Of a stretch of 64,000 nt of DNA, positions 6,779-15,125 are shown in pieces. Origin of the DNA: CAZTHM01 sp041946825 (GTDB lineage: Bacteria; Acidobacteriota; Terriglobia; UBA7540); contig JBHGBD010000012.1 in NCBI GenBank assembly GCA_041946825.1, positions 48,106 to 112,105 on the forward strand. Reading direction: 5' to 3'. Within the stretch, counting starts at the first letter, position 1. Every line of letters starts with the position of its first letter. A program made the position numbers and the translations under genes. The notes under the pieces are model-generated. The model saw only the letters and a list, made by a program, of their open reading frames with translations, was not told the origin of the DNA and searched no databases.

Positions 6779-8989
6779 ATGATTGGTCAGACAATTTCGC
6801 ACTATCGTGTGCTCGAAAAGGTCGGGGGTGGGGGCATGGGGGTGGTGTTCCGGGCCGAGGACACCAAGCTCGGGCGCCACGTCGCCCTGAAATTCCTGCC
6901 GGAAGAGTACTCCCAGGACCGCCAAGCCGTGGAGCGCTTCCAACGCGAGGCGCGGGCTGCTTCGGCTCTCAACCACCCGCATATCTGCACGATCTATGAC
7001 ATTGACGAGCACGATGGGCGGCACTTCATTGCCATGGAGTTGCTTGAGGGCAGAACGCTCAAGCATCTCCTGGCCGAGCGGGCGCTGGGGCTCGATCAGA
7101 TTCTAGAGCTAGCTATCGAAATCGCCGACGCCCTGGACGCGGCGCACGCCAAGGGCATCGTCCATCGAGACATCAAGCCCGCGAACATCTTCGTCAGCCC
7201 GCGCGGTCAGGCCAAGGTGCTGGACTTCGGGCTGGCGAAACTCGCGCCGCAGCGCGCTCGCATTGCCGAGGCGGCCGGCGCCACGGCCACGCTCGATAAC
7301 CATCTCACCAGCCCCGGAGCCGCGCTCGGAACCGTCGCTTACATGTCTCCCGAGCAGGCCCTGGGAAGGGACGTAGACGCGCGCAGCGACCTCTTCAGTT
7401 TCGGCTCGGTTCTCTATGAGATGGCGACGCGGCGGCAAGCCTTCTCCGGCGACACTTCGGCGGGGCTCTTTGATGCCATCCTCAATCGCGAACCGGTTCC
7501 GACTCTGCGGCTGAATCCCGACCTGCCGGCGGAGCTGGACCGCATTGTCCGCAAAGCACTCGAGAAGGATCGCGCGCTGCGCTATCAATCGGCTTCCGAG
7601 CTGCTATCCGATTTGAAGCGCCTGAAGCGCGACACCGATTCCGGGCGCGACTCCGCGGCGCGCGCGGCGCGGCAATTGCAGCCCGAACCCGAACCCGCCG
7701 AGGAAAAATCCGTCGCGGTCCTTTATTTCGAGAACCTGAGCGGCAGCAAGGAGGACGAATACTTCCGCGACGGCATCACGGAAGACATCATCGTCGAGCT
7801 TTCGAGCATCGAAGGGCTGCGCGTGTTTCCTCGCTCGGCTGTCCTGGCGCATCGCGACAAGCCGGTGACAGGCCCGCAGGTGGGCCAGCAATTGAATGCC
7901 GCCTATGTGTTGGAAGGCAGCCTGCGCCGCGCCGGCAACCGCCTGCGCATCACCGCGCAACTCGTCGAAACGCGCACCGGTCATTCCGTCTGGGCCAAGC
8001 GCTACGACCGGCAACTCGAAGACGTCTTCGCCATTCAGGACGAAATCGCCCAGAGCATCGCGCAGGCGCTGGAAGTCGTCCTGAGTGAGAAGGAGAAGCG
8101 CGCGATCGTCAAAGCGCCTACGGACAATGTCCAGGCCTACGACTACTACCTGCGAGGACGCCAGTTCTTCTACCAGTTTCGTCGCAAGGGTTATGAATTT
8201 GCGCGGCAGATGTTCGCCCGCGCGATTGTGATTGATCCGGCCTATGCGCGCGCTTATGCGGGCGTCGCTGACTGCTGTTCGTTCCTTTACATGTACGCCG
8301 ATGCGAGCGACGACAACTTGAAGGAAGCTGACGCGGCCAGCCGGCGGGCCATGGAGATCGATCCCGAGCTCGCGGAAGCTCATGCCTCGCGCGGGCTTGC
8401 CATTTCGCTCAGCAAGCATTACGACGAAGCGGAGCGCGAGTTCCAGACGGCCCTGAGGTTAAACCCTCGCCTCTTTGAGGCCCACTACTTCTACGCCCGT
8501 GCCTGTTTCGAGCAGGGCAAGATGGCCGAGGCCGCGCGGCTGTTCGAGCAGGCCAGCCGCGTCAATCCCGAGGATTACCAGACCCCTGGTCTGCTCGCGA
8601 CTGCTTACGAGGCATTGGGGCGCAATGCCGAGGCTCAAGTGGCGCATCGCCGCTCTCTCGAGCTCATCGAAAAGCACGTGGAACTGCACCCGGACGATGC
8701 GCGAGCCCTTTATCTGGGCGCCAATTCACTTTGCCAGATCGGCGAGAAGAAGCGCAGCCTGGAGTGGGCAGCGCGGGCCCTGGCGATCGATCCCGATGAA
8801 ACTTCAATCCTTTACAACATCGCCTGCGTGTACGCCCTGCAGGGACAGAGCGATGACGCACTGAATTGCCTGGAAAAGGCCGTCAGATCCGGATTCGGCC
8901 ATCGGGCGTGGATCGAAAACGATTCCGACCTCGCCTCGCTGCGCGGCTTGCCGCGTTTCCAGGCCCTCCTGAACAGCCTGCAATCGTAG
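6779..8989 (+). CDS. Ser/Thr protein kinase with TolB-like domain and TPR repeats
   Basis: 736 residues from the ATG at 6779. Residues about 8-280 are a Hanks-type kinase: glycine loop VGGGGMG, catalytic Lys38 (VALKFL), HRD at 129-131 with N136, DFG at 149-151, and MSPEQAL in the activation segment, so it should be active. Next comes a TolB/FlgO-N-like domain (KSVAVLYFENLSG through the SVWAKRYDRQLEDVF region, about residues 310-435) of the kind also found next to adenylate cyclases. The remainder is TPR-type helical pairs with a final LEKAVRSGFGHR segment. No membrane helix is visible, so a cytoplasmic scaffold kinase is likely. A close paralogue follows 36 nt downstream, probably co-transcribed. 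Confidence 0.92.
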   Translation: MIGQTISHYRVLEKVGGGGMGVVFRAEDTKLGRHVALKFLPEEYSQDRQAVERFQREARAASALNHPHICTIYDIDEHDGRHFIAMELLEGRTLKHLLAERALGLDQILELAIEIADALDAAHAKGIVHRDIKPANIFVSPRGQAKVLDFGLAKLAPQRARIAEAAGATATLDNHLTSPGAALGTVAYMSPEQALGRDVDARSDLFSFGSVLYEMATRRQAFSGDTSAGLFDAILNREPVPTLRLNPDLPAELDRIVRKALEKDRALRYQSASELLSDLKRLKRDTDSGRDSAARAARQLQPEPEPAEEKSVAVLYFENLSGSKEDEYFRDGITEDIIVELSSIEGLRVFPRSAVLAHRDKPVTGPQVGQQLNAAYVLEGSLRRAGNRLRITAQLVETRTGHSVWAKRYDRQLEDVFAIQDEIAQSIAQALEVVLSEKEKRAIVKAPTDNVQAYDYYLRGRQFFYQFRRKGYEFARQMFARAIVIDPAYARAYAGVADCCSFLYMYADASDDNLKEADAASRRAMEIDPELAEAHASRGLAISLSKHYDEAEREFQTALRLNPRLFEAHYFYARACFEQGKMAEAARLFEQASRVNPEDYQTPGLLATAYEALGRNAEAQVAHRRSLELIEKHVELHPDDARALYLGANSLCQIGEKKRSLEWAARALAIDPDETSILYNIACVYALQGQSDDALNCLEKAVRSGFGHRAWIENDSDLASLRGLPRFQALLNSLQS

Positions 8990-9025
8990 CGGCGGTGGAG
9001 TTGTGACCCAGGGATTCTCATTTCA

Positions 9026-11173
9026 ATGATCGGGCAGACGATTTCCCACTATCGAATTACCGGTAAGTTGGGCGAAGGCGGCATGGGCGCCGTCTATCGC
9101 GCTGAAGATTTGCACCTCCAGCGGCCGGTCGCTCTCAAATTCCTCTCTGCCGAACTGGCCGCGTACCCTGACTCGCGGCAGCGCCTGGTGAAGGAAGCGC
9201 GCGCGGCGTCGCGGCTCAACCACTCGAACATCGCGACGATTTACGAAGTGGCGGAAGGCGAGGGAACGCCCTTCATTGCGATGGAACTCGTCAACGCGAC
9301 GAGCCTGAAGGATATATTGCAGCGCGGCCCGATTGCGCCCGCGCAGTTGCTGGAGATGGCGCGGCAGATCGCCGAAGGCCTCCACGAAGCCCATCAGGCG
9401 GGCATCCTCCATCGCGACATCAAGCCCGCCAACATCATGGTGGATTCCAGAAGCCGGGTGAAGATTCTGGATTTCGGGCTCGCCGTGATTGCCGGGCGCG
9501 AGCGTAACGCCGGGGAAACAGAGGAGGGCTTCATCACCCGCACCGCGACCCAATGGAGCACCGGCGGAACGGTTCCCTACATGTCGCCCGAACAGTTGCG
9601 CGGCCAGGCGACGGACGCTCGCGGCGACATCTTCTCGTTCGGCGTGATGCTCTACGAATGCCTCACCGGACGGCTGCCGTTTCGGGGTGAAACTTCGGTG
9701 GATATTCTGTATGCAATTCTCCGCCACCCGCCCACCCCCATCCGCAGCCTGATTCCCGATATTTCGGCGGAGTGGGAGCAACTGATCGAACACTGTCTGG
9801 CGAAGATGCCGGAACAGCGCCCGCAATCAATGGGCGAAGTCCTGGAGGCTTTGCGGCGCATCGCCGCCGCGCCCGAGGCGGCGCCGCGGCAGGAAAAATC
9901 CCTCGCCGTCCTCTACTTCGAAAACCTCAGCCGGTCGCAGGAAGACGAGTATTTCCGCGACGGCATCACCGAAGACATCATCATCGAGCTGTCGAAGATG
10001 AAGGAACTGCGCGTCTTCCCGCGCTCCGCCGTGCTGGCCTATCGCGACAAGCCCGCCACCGCGCCGGAGATCGGGCAGCAACTCAGCGCCGGGTACGTAT
10101 TGGGTGGCAGCCTGCGCCGCGCCGGGAATCGCCTGCGCATCACCGCCCAACTGGTCGAGACTCGCACCGGACACTCGGTGTGGGGCGAACGCTACGATCG
10201 GCAGATGGAAGACGTCTTCGCCATCCAGGACGAAATCGCGCAAAATATCGCGCGCGCCCTGCAATTGATGCTGACCGAAAAAGAGAAGCAGGCGATCGTG
10301 AAGCCGCCCACTGCCGACGTTCAGGCGTACGACTATTACTTGCGCGGGCGGCAGTTCTTTCACCAGTTCCGCAAGAAAGGGTTCGATCTGGCGCGGCAGA
10401 TGTTCGCGCGCGCCATCGTGCTGGACTCCGCCTACGCGCGCGCCTATGCCGGAGTCGCGGATTGCTGCTCGTTCCTCTACATGTACTACGAATCGAGCGA
10501 GGAGAACCTGCGGGAGGCCGACACGGCCAGCCGCAAGGCGCTCGAGCTCGATCCGGAGCTGGCCGAGGCGCACGCCTCGCGCGGCCTCGCGGTGTCGCTC
10601 AATCAGCGCTATGACGAAGCGCAGCGGGAATTTGAGGCGGCCGTCAGCCTTAATCCCAATCTCTTTGAAGCCTACTATTTCTACGGTCGCGCGCTCTTCT
10701 CACAGGGAAAGATGACCGAAGCCGCCCGCCTCTTCGAGCATGCCTCGCGTGTGAATCCCGACGATTATCAGTCTCCCGCGTTGCTCTCGCCGGTTTACAT
10801 GTCACTCGGCCGGAAAGCCGACGCTGAAGCCAACTATCGCCGTGCTCTGCAAATCATCGAAAAACACGTCGACCTCCACCCCGACGACGCCCGGGCCCTC
10901 TACTTTGGCGCCGGCGCGCTTTGCCAGCTTGGCGAAAAGAAGCGCGGATTGGAGTGGGCCGACCGCGCGCTGATGATGGACCCCGACGACCCCTCGGTTC
11001 TCTATAACGTCGCGTGCGTTTATTCGCTGCTGGGCGAAACAGAGAAAGCCATCGACTGCCTGGAAAAATCCATCACCTCCGGCATGGGCCAGAAAGAATG
11101 GATCGAGCACGACTCCGACCTCAACGCCCTCCGCGCCCACCCCCGCTTCCAGGCGCTGCTGAAACGGCTTTGA
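9026..11173 (+). CDS. Ser/Thr protein kinase with TolB-like domain and TPR repeats (tandem paralogue)
   Basis: 715 residues, starting with the same MIGQTISHYR as its neighbour. Kinase residues are intact: GEGGMG loop, Lys38, HRDIKPAN at 129-136, DFG at 149-151, MSPEQ. The TolB-like segment (EKSLAVLYFENLSRSQEDEY) and TPR half are much closer to the upstream protein than the kinase half is. The second kinase domain is thus well diverged while the effector half is conserved. No separate promoter is obvious in the 36-nt gap. The two probably arose by duplication and may phosphorylate different targets while sharing partners bound by the TPRs. Confidence 0.92.
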   Translation: MIGQTISHYRITGKLGEGGMGAVYRAEDLHLQRPVALKFLSAELAAYPDSRQRLVKEARAASRLNHSNIATIYEVAEGEGTPFIAMELVNATSLKDILQRGPIAPAQLLEMARQIAEGLHEAHQAGILHRDIKPANIMVDSRSRVKILDFGLAVIAGRERNAGETEEGFITRTATQWSTGGTVPYMSPEQLRGQATDARGDIFSFGVMLYECLTGRLPFRGETSVDILYAILRHPPTPIRSLIPDISAEWEQLIEHCLAKMPEQRPQSMGEVLEALRRIAAAPEAAPRQEKSLAVLYFENLSRSQEDEYFRDGITEDIIIELSKMKELRVFPRSAVLAYRDKPATAPEIGQQLSAGYVLGGSLRRAGNRLRITAQLVETRTGHSVWGERYDRQMEDVFAIQDEIAQNIARALQLMLTEKEKQAIVKPPTADVQAYDYYLRGRQFFHQFRKKGFDLARQMFARAIVLDSAYARAYAGVADCCSFLYMYYESSEENLREADTASRKALELDPELAEAHASRGLAVSLNQRYDEAQREFEAAVSLNPNLFEAYYFYGRALFSQGKMTEAARLFEHASRVNPDDYQSPALLSPVYMSLGRKADAEANYRRALQIIEKHVDLHPDDARALYFGAGALCQLGEKKRGLEWADRALMMDPDDPSVLYNVACVYSLLGETEKAIDCLEKSITSGMGQKEWIEHDSDLNALRAHPRFQALLKRL

Positions 11174-11201
11174 CCTGCCCCGGGCGACCCTCGCCTAATC
11201 A

Positions 11202-11444
11202 TTGCATCCGCTCGGTGGGTGGGCCGTCGCGCGGCAAGGAATCTACCTCCTTGGCGCAGCGGACGCACAGGGACGTAGCGACCTCGGTCTCTACAAGTTC
11301 GCCACGGGCGAGACGAGCAAACTCGTGGTCGTCGCACGGCGGGTGGATCAACGCATCGCTATCTCTCCCGACGAACGAACTATCCTCCACGGCCAATTCG
11401 ATCAGACCGGCAGCGACTTGATGCTGGTGGAGAATTTCCGGTAA
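11202..11444 (+). pseudogene. C-terminal remnant of a PD40/WD40-type beta-propeller protein
   Basis: An 80-codon frame whose product contains IAISPDERTILHGQFDQTGS and ends SDLMLVENFR. I recognise this as the usual C-terminus of acidobacterial TolB/PD40 propeller proteins and propeller kinases. There is no N-terminal part and no ribosome-binding site. It directly follows the kinase pair, so it is probably what is left of a third kinase or propeller gene after a deletion. A translated orphan peptide cannot be ruled out. Confidence 0.65.
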
Positions 11445-11810
11445 GGCGGGAATACCCTCGCTGAGGGGTGGGACAGATTGTCGATCCTGGAAAGGATTCA
11501 AGCGCAGACTTTGGGACAAAATGTCCGAGTCTCTAGGGCGGAAACCCGGCGTGCCAAATGTATGTAATTTTTTCCATACAAACGAATCTATGTTATTGAA
11601 AACAAAGATTCAGTGTCAGAAGACATGGTCAAAACAAAGCTAGATTCTGACCCCATTTCTTGCCAAATAAGGGTCAACCGAACGCGAGCGGATAGCCCTC
11701 AGGAAAGCAGTGGCAGGAGCGGGCTGCGTTGGGGAGATACCGAATCTCCTCGACCTCAAGACAAGGGCTAGCGGGGCCCGAAGGAAGGTACCGCGCCGCG
11801 CGGAGCCTCG
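11445..11810. other. Gene-free gap with palindromes
   Basis: No convincing gene in 366 bp. A perfect palindrome GGACAAAATGTCC is at 11514-11526. A TCAGAA / TTCTGA inverted pair encloses about 11616-11651, ending in TTCTGACCCCATT, a word that often borders degenerate transposon or REP sequences. The central part (11560-11640) is clearly AT-richer than its surroundings, suggesting acquired or decayed DNA. Confidence 0.4.
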
Positions 11811-12659
11811 TCAGCGCCGTCGTGTGACCAGTGAATGAATCGTCGGGCGGAGCTCGAGGACGAACTGGACGCCGCCGATCGTCTCGCGCTCGCGGAAGAA
11901 CTGGCCGAAGGGCGCCTGGCCGCGGTAGAACCAGCCGACTAGGCGTGCAATGGGTTCGCCCTGGGCGGTCGTGAAGAGCGTGCCGGGTTGGACGCTGTAG
12001 TTCATCTGCCAACCAACTTCCTGCCGGGTCTCGAAATCGTCGGCGAGATAGAAGCGCCCGCGCGAAAAAGCCAGCGGTTTCGGAAACCACTCGCTGCCCG
12101 CCTGGAAACTCATTCTCCCGAGATTCGACGGGCGCGTGTGCAGCGTCACCGACGGTCCGGCGTAGACGCGCCAGCGGTCCGGCCGGCCGTAAGCGAGAAG
12201 CGTTTGAATCACTTCCCGGCTGTAGGAAAAGCGCGCGGCGGGATTCGTGGCATCGAAGTCTGCGCCGCGATGCGAGCTGACATGGAAGAGCTCGACGCGC
12301 GCCGACCAGTTCCCGCGGCGAAACGCCACGGGAATCCCCAACCGGAAATCCGCCGCCTTCAGAAGCAACTGTGTGTCGCGGGTTTGAAAACGCGTAACAA
12401 TGCCCGGCCGCAAGCCGAGCTGCCAGTTCGTGCCTTTGCCTTCGTCCGAGAAGATCGTGAACGGCTGTGTCAGGCCGAAATCGAATTGCCCATCGCCGAC
12501 AAAGCGGAACAAGCTAGCGGGCTCGGTTGGGCTTGCCATGGGCGAGGGAAACAGCTCCCGGCTTGCGGCCGTTTCCTGCGGCGACGTTTGCCCGCCGGCG
12601 GGCGCGATGGCAGCGACTGCTGCGACGCACAGAAGAAGAACTCGATGCAATGGTTTCAT
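11811..12659 (-). CDS. DUF1207-like secreted protein
   Basis: 282 residues from the ATG at 12659, which has GGAGG 7 nt upstream. The N-terminus (MKPLHRVLLLCVAAVAAIA) is a signal peptide. The body includes ELFPSPMASPTEPASLFRF near the N-terminus, repeated aromatic beta-type strands and LRPGIVTRFQTRD. This matches my memory of DUF1207 proteins, predicted outer-membrane-like beta-barrels without known function. The gene diverges from the DUF1537 gene; the two starts are about 145 bp apart. Confidence 0.7.
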   Translation of the reverse strand: MKPLHRVLLLCVAAVAAIAPAGGQTSPQETAASRELFPSPMASPTEPASLFRFVGDGQFDFGLTQPFTIFSDEGKGTNWQLGLRPGIVTRFQTRDTQLLLKAADFRLGIPVAFRRGNWSARVELFHVSSHRGADFDATNPAARFSYSREVIQTLLAYGRPDRWRVYAGPSVTLHTRPSNLGRMSFQAGSEWFPKPLAFSRGRFYLADDFETRQEVGWQMNYSVQPGTLFTTAQGEPIARLVGWFYRGQAPFGQFFRERETIGGVQFVLELRPTIHSLVTRRR

Positions 12660-12791
12660 CACAGACCTCCACGAAGGACGGCGCTTCGAACTGGCGGCCG
12701 GGCTTCCGGCATGTTGATTCGTTTCCCTGCAACTGTTGAGGTTGTAACACAGCGGCCCGCCGGAGCGATAGTTCCTCGCGCCACCGCACCG

Positions 12792-12797
12792 TATAAT
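12792..12797 (+). promoter_or_regulatory. TATAAT -10 box 6 nt before the DUF1537 start
   Basis: A perfect TATAAT ends 6 nt before the GTG at 12804, so transcription would begin at or beside the initiation codon. No Shine-Dalgarno sequence can fit. No good -35 is visible. The layout implies a leaderless mRNA. Confidence 0.55.
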
Positions 12798-12803
12798 GGC
12801 TGC

Positions 12804-14009
12804 GTGCGATACGGCATCATTGCCGACGACTTGACCGGAAGCTGCGACGTTGCCGCGCGACTTACTCACTTGGGATATCGCCCGGTTGTGCGCCTGTGTG
12901 CGGACCGCCCGGCCACAAGGAGAATACGACGCGACGAGGGTTCATTCGTCGTCGTGGTGAACGCTCGCAGCCGGGCATCTTCGCAGGATGGCGCGATGGC
13001 GCTCGTGCGTTCGGCGGCCCGAGACCTTGAGCGCGCGGGGCGAACGGTTGTCTATTACAAGATGGATTCGACTCTGCGCGGGAACTGGCCGGAAGAGCTT
13101 CAGGGTTTGGACTCGCTGCTCCGGCCGGCGCGCGTGCTGGTTTGTCCGGCTTTCCCGGCGCGCGGAAGATTCATTCGCGACGGCCGGCTGGAGCTCCGCA
13201 AGCACCTGCTTCCAGGAAGCGCCCGAGCGACGCGAGGATCGGGCAACCTGCGGCACCTTCTCAGGAAACGTCTGGATCACCTTTCGTGCGCCGTGCCCCT
13301 GGAGGTCATACGCCGCGGGCAAAAGGCAGTGCGGGCGGCAATCGAGTCGGCAAACTCGCGGTACATCGTGTTCGATGCGACGAGGGAGGCCGATTTGGAG
13401 TTGATTGGCAGGGCCTTCCGTCATTCCCAGGAGCGGCTCCTCTGGGCTGGTTCCGCGGGACTGGCGTGCCATGTCCTGCCGCGCCTTGGCCGTCCAGAAC
13501 CGGCGGCCGCCCCGACTCCCGAGCGGCCCTGGTTGCTGATTCAGGGCAGCCGACAGCGAATCAGCCACGATCAGTTTCGCCGTTTGGAATCAGACGACGC
13601 GGTACTGTCGATCCGGTTCCATAAACAGGCCGGGCAAAGAGACTTGGATCGGTGGTACGATCTGTTGTTGAAGGCGCTCGCCGCGCGCCGGCACGTCGCG
13701 CTGACGGTTCCGCGCAATTTCGGCGTTCGCGTCCCGAACGAGTTTGCGAGGTTTCTGAGGCGGCTTCTTCGAGGGCTCCAACGGCGCCACCGGCTGGGGG
13801 GCGTCTTCGTCAGCGGAGGGGCCACGGCGGAATCGGTTTGCGATGTTTTGCGGGTGAGCGCCGTGCAAGTCATCGGAGAGGTCAGCCCCGGCATTGCCTG
13901 GAGTACCTTGTTGGACGGGAACCGGCCCGGGCTGCCGCTCATCACCAAAGCGGGCGGATTCGGCAGGACCGATGAGGTCCGCGAGATTCTGAAGAAGATA
14001 TCCACGTGA
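12804..14009 (+). CDS. Four-carbon acid sugar kinase family protein (DUF1537)
   Basis: 401 residues from the GTG at 12804 (VRYGIIADDLTGSCDVAARL). Upstream extensions run antisense through the DUF1207 gene and are rejected. The N-terminal domain has the ADDLTG signature and KMDSTLRGNW; the C-terminal domain has VFVSGGATAESV and LITKAGGFG, the nucleotide-binding elements of the family. Characterised members phosphorylate D-threonate, D-erythronate or L-threonate at the 4-OH. It overlaps the downstream pdxA-like gene by 4 nt (GTGA), the pairing known for D-threonate/erythronate kinase plus PdxA2. Substrate is inferred from this pairing only. Confidence 0.88.
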   Translation: MRYGIIADDLTGSCDVAARLTHLGYRPVVRLCADRPATRRIRRDEGSFVVVVNARSRASSQDGAMALVRSAARDLERAGRTVVYYKMDSTLRGNWPEELQGLDSLLRPARVLVCPAFPARGRFIRDGRLELRKHLLPGSARATRGSGNLRHLLRKRLDHLSCAVPLEVIRRGQKAVRAAIESANSRYIVFDATREADLELIGRAFRHSQERLLWAGSAGLACHVLPRLGRPEPAAAPTPERPWLLIQGSRQRISHDQFRRLESDDAVLSIRFHKQAGQRDLDRWYDLLLKALAARRHVALTVPRNFGVRVPNEFARFLRRLLRGLQRRHRLGGVFVSGGATAESVCDVLRVSAVQVIGEVSPGIAWSTLLDGNRPGLPLITKAGGFGRTDEVREILKKIST

Positions 14010-15025
14010 TTTCCCAAACAAAGCCGCTGATTGGCGTCACGCTTGGCGACCCGGCGGGGATCGGGCCGGAAGTGGCGTTGAAAGCGGTCGGCAATCCGAA
14101 GATTCTGAAGGCGGTGCGTCCTGTTCTGCTCGGCCCGCGGATGGCGCTGGAGCATTACGCGCGCCGGCTCAGGCTCGCCCGGCGCTTGAGGGTCTACTCG
14201 GACCTTCCCGAGAAGGTCGGCGGCGGCGAAATCGCTGCCATCGATACCGGGAATTTCGACCTGCCCAGGATTCCTTTCGGGCGAGTGCACGTGGAATGCG
14301 GACGCGCGGCCCTGGCGGCGATTCGGCGGGGCGTGGCGCTGGCGCGCGCGGGAGCTCTCGACGCTCTTGTCACGGGTCCCATTCACAAGAAATCGGCGCA
14401 ACTGGCCGGCATCGTGGGCGCCGGCCACACGGAATTCATTGCGCACCTCTGTGGCGCGAGAGACGCGCGACTGATGCTGGTCGGGCCGCAGTTACGGATC
14501 ATCCATGTCAGCGCTCACGTCAGCCTGAAAGACGCGTTGGAGCTGATAAAGCGAAAGCGCATCCTGCGGACGATTCACCTGGGGGTTGAGATCGTGAGAA
14601 GGCTCGGTATCGCTCGGCCGCGGGTGGCGGTGGCCGGGCTAAATCCCCATGCCAGCGATTCGGGTCTGTTCGGAGACGAAGAGGCTCGCGAAATTGCTCC
14701 CGCGATCGTAGGAGCCTGGCGGGCGGGCTGGCGCGTGGAAGGACCCTTGCCTCCCGACACGGTATTTCATCGCGCTGCCCAAGGTGAATTCGACCTGGTC
14801 GTGGCCCTCTACCACGACCAGGGACACATCGCGGCCAAAACTCTGGGATTCTCCGACGCCGTTAATGTGACCGCCGGATTGCCGATCATCCGCACTTCCG
14901 TCGATCACGGGACGGCGTTCGACATTGCCGGGAAGAACCGGGCGGACGGGAAGAATATGCGGCACGCCATCCTGCTTGCCGGTCAGATGGCCCGTCAGCA
15001 GGCGCGAAGGCGCAGCCGCTCCTAA
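14006..15025 (+). CDS. PdxA-family 4-phosphate dehydrogenase (probably PdxA2)
   Basis: 339 residues from the GTG at 14006, translationally coupled to the DUF1537 gene. Motifs: GVTLGDPAGIGPEVALKA at the N-terminus, then metal-ligand histidines in GAGHTEFIAHLCG, VSAHVSLKDA and LYHDQGH. PdxA makes 3-hydroxy-1-aminoacetone phosphate in pyridoxal-phosphate synthesis. PdxA2 paralogues next to DUF1537 kinases instead oxidise and decarboxylate 4-phospho-D-threonate or -erythronate to DHAP. Context favours the catabolic role, but if the genome has no other pdxA this copy could serve vitamin B6 synthesis. Confidence 0.88.
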   Translation: MISQTKPLIGVTLGDPAGIGPEVALKAVGNPKILKAVRPVLLGPRMALEHYARRLRLARRLRVYSDLPEKVGGGEIAAIDTGNFDLPRIPFGRVHVECGRAALAAIRRGVALARAGALDALVTGPIHKKSAQLAGIVGAGHTEFIAHLCGARDARLMLVGPQLRIIHVSAHVSLKDALELIKRKRILRTIHLGVEIVRRLGIARPRVAVAGLNPHASDSGLFGDEEAREIAPAIVGAWRAGWRVEGPLPPDTVFHRAAQGEFDLVVALYHDQGHIAAKTLGFSDAVNVTAGLPIIRTSVDHGTAFDIAGKNRADGKNMRHAILLAGQMARQQARRRSRS

Positions 15026-15063
15026 GTTTTTCTCAAGATTTCCACTGACAAAGCCGAAAAACT

Positions 15064-15095
15064 CCACGGAGGCCTAAAGGTCTGGCCCTCCGCGG
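15064..15095 (-). terminator. Strong hairpin with T-run on the minus strand
   Basis: CCACGGAGGCC and GGCCCTCCGCGG pair almost perfectly around a 9-nt loop. Read on the minus strand, the stem is followed by AGTTTTTC, which is terminator-like. No minus-strand gene lies upstream of it in that direction, so it may stop antisense transcription or simply end the pdxA mRNA by structure alone. Confidence 0.4.
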
Positions 15096-15125
15096 ACGAG
15101 GCTCAGGCCGGATCAGTTTGTTCGG

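Noticed and set aside
11988..12803. 5' extension of the DUF1537 gene by 272 codons
   Set aside because: It runs antisense through the DUF1207 gene and its composition is that of a shadow frame; family homology begins at the GTG at 12804.
15030..15115. Possible c-di-GMP (GEMM) riboswitch before the sensor kinase
   Set aside because: AAAGCC and GGCCTAAAGG resemble the 3' part of the GEMM core, but the 5' half (GCA-AGGGCAAAC) is replaced by pdxA coding sequence and the receptor helix is absent.
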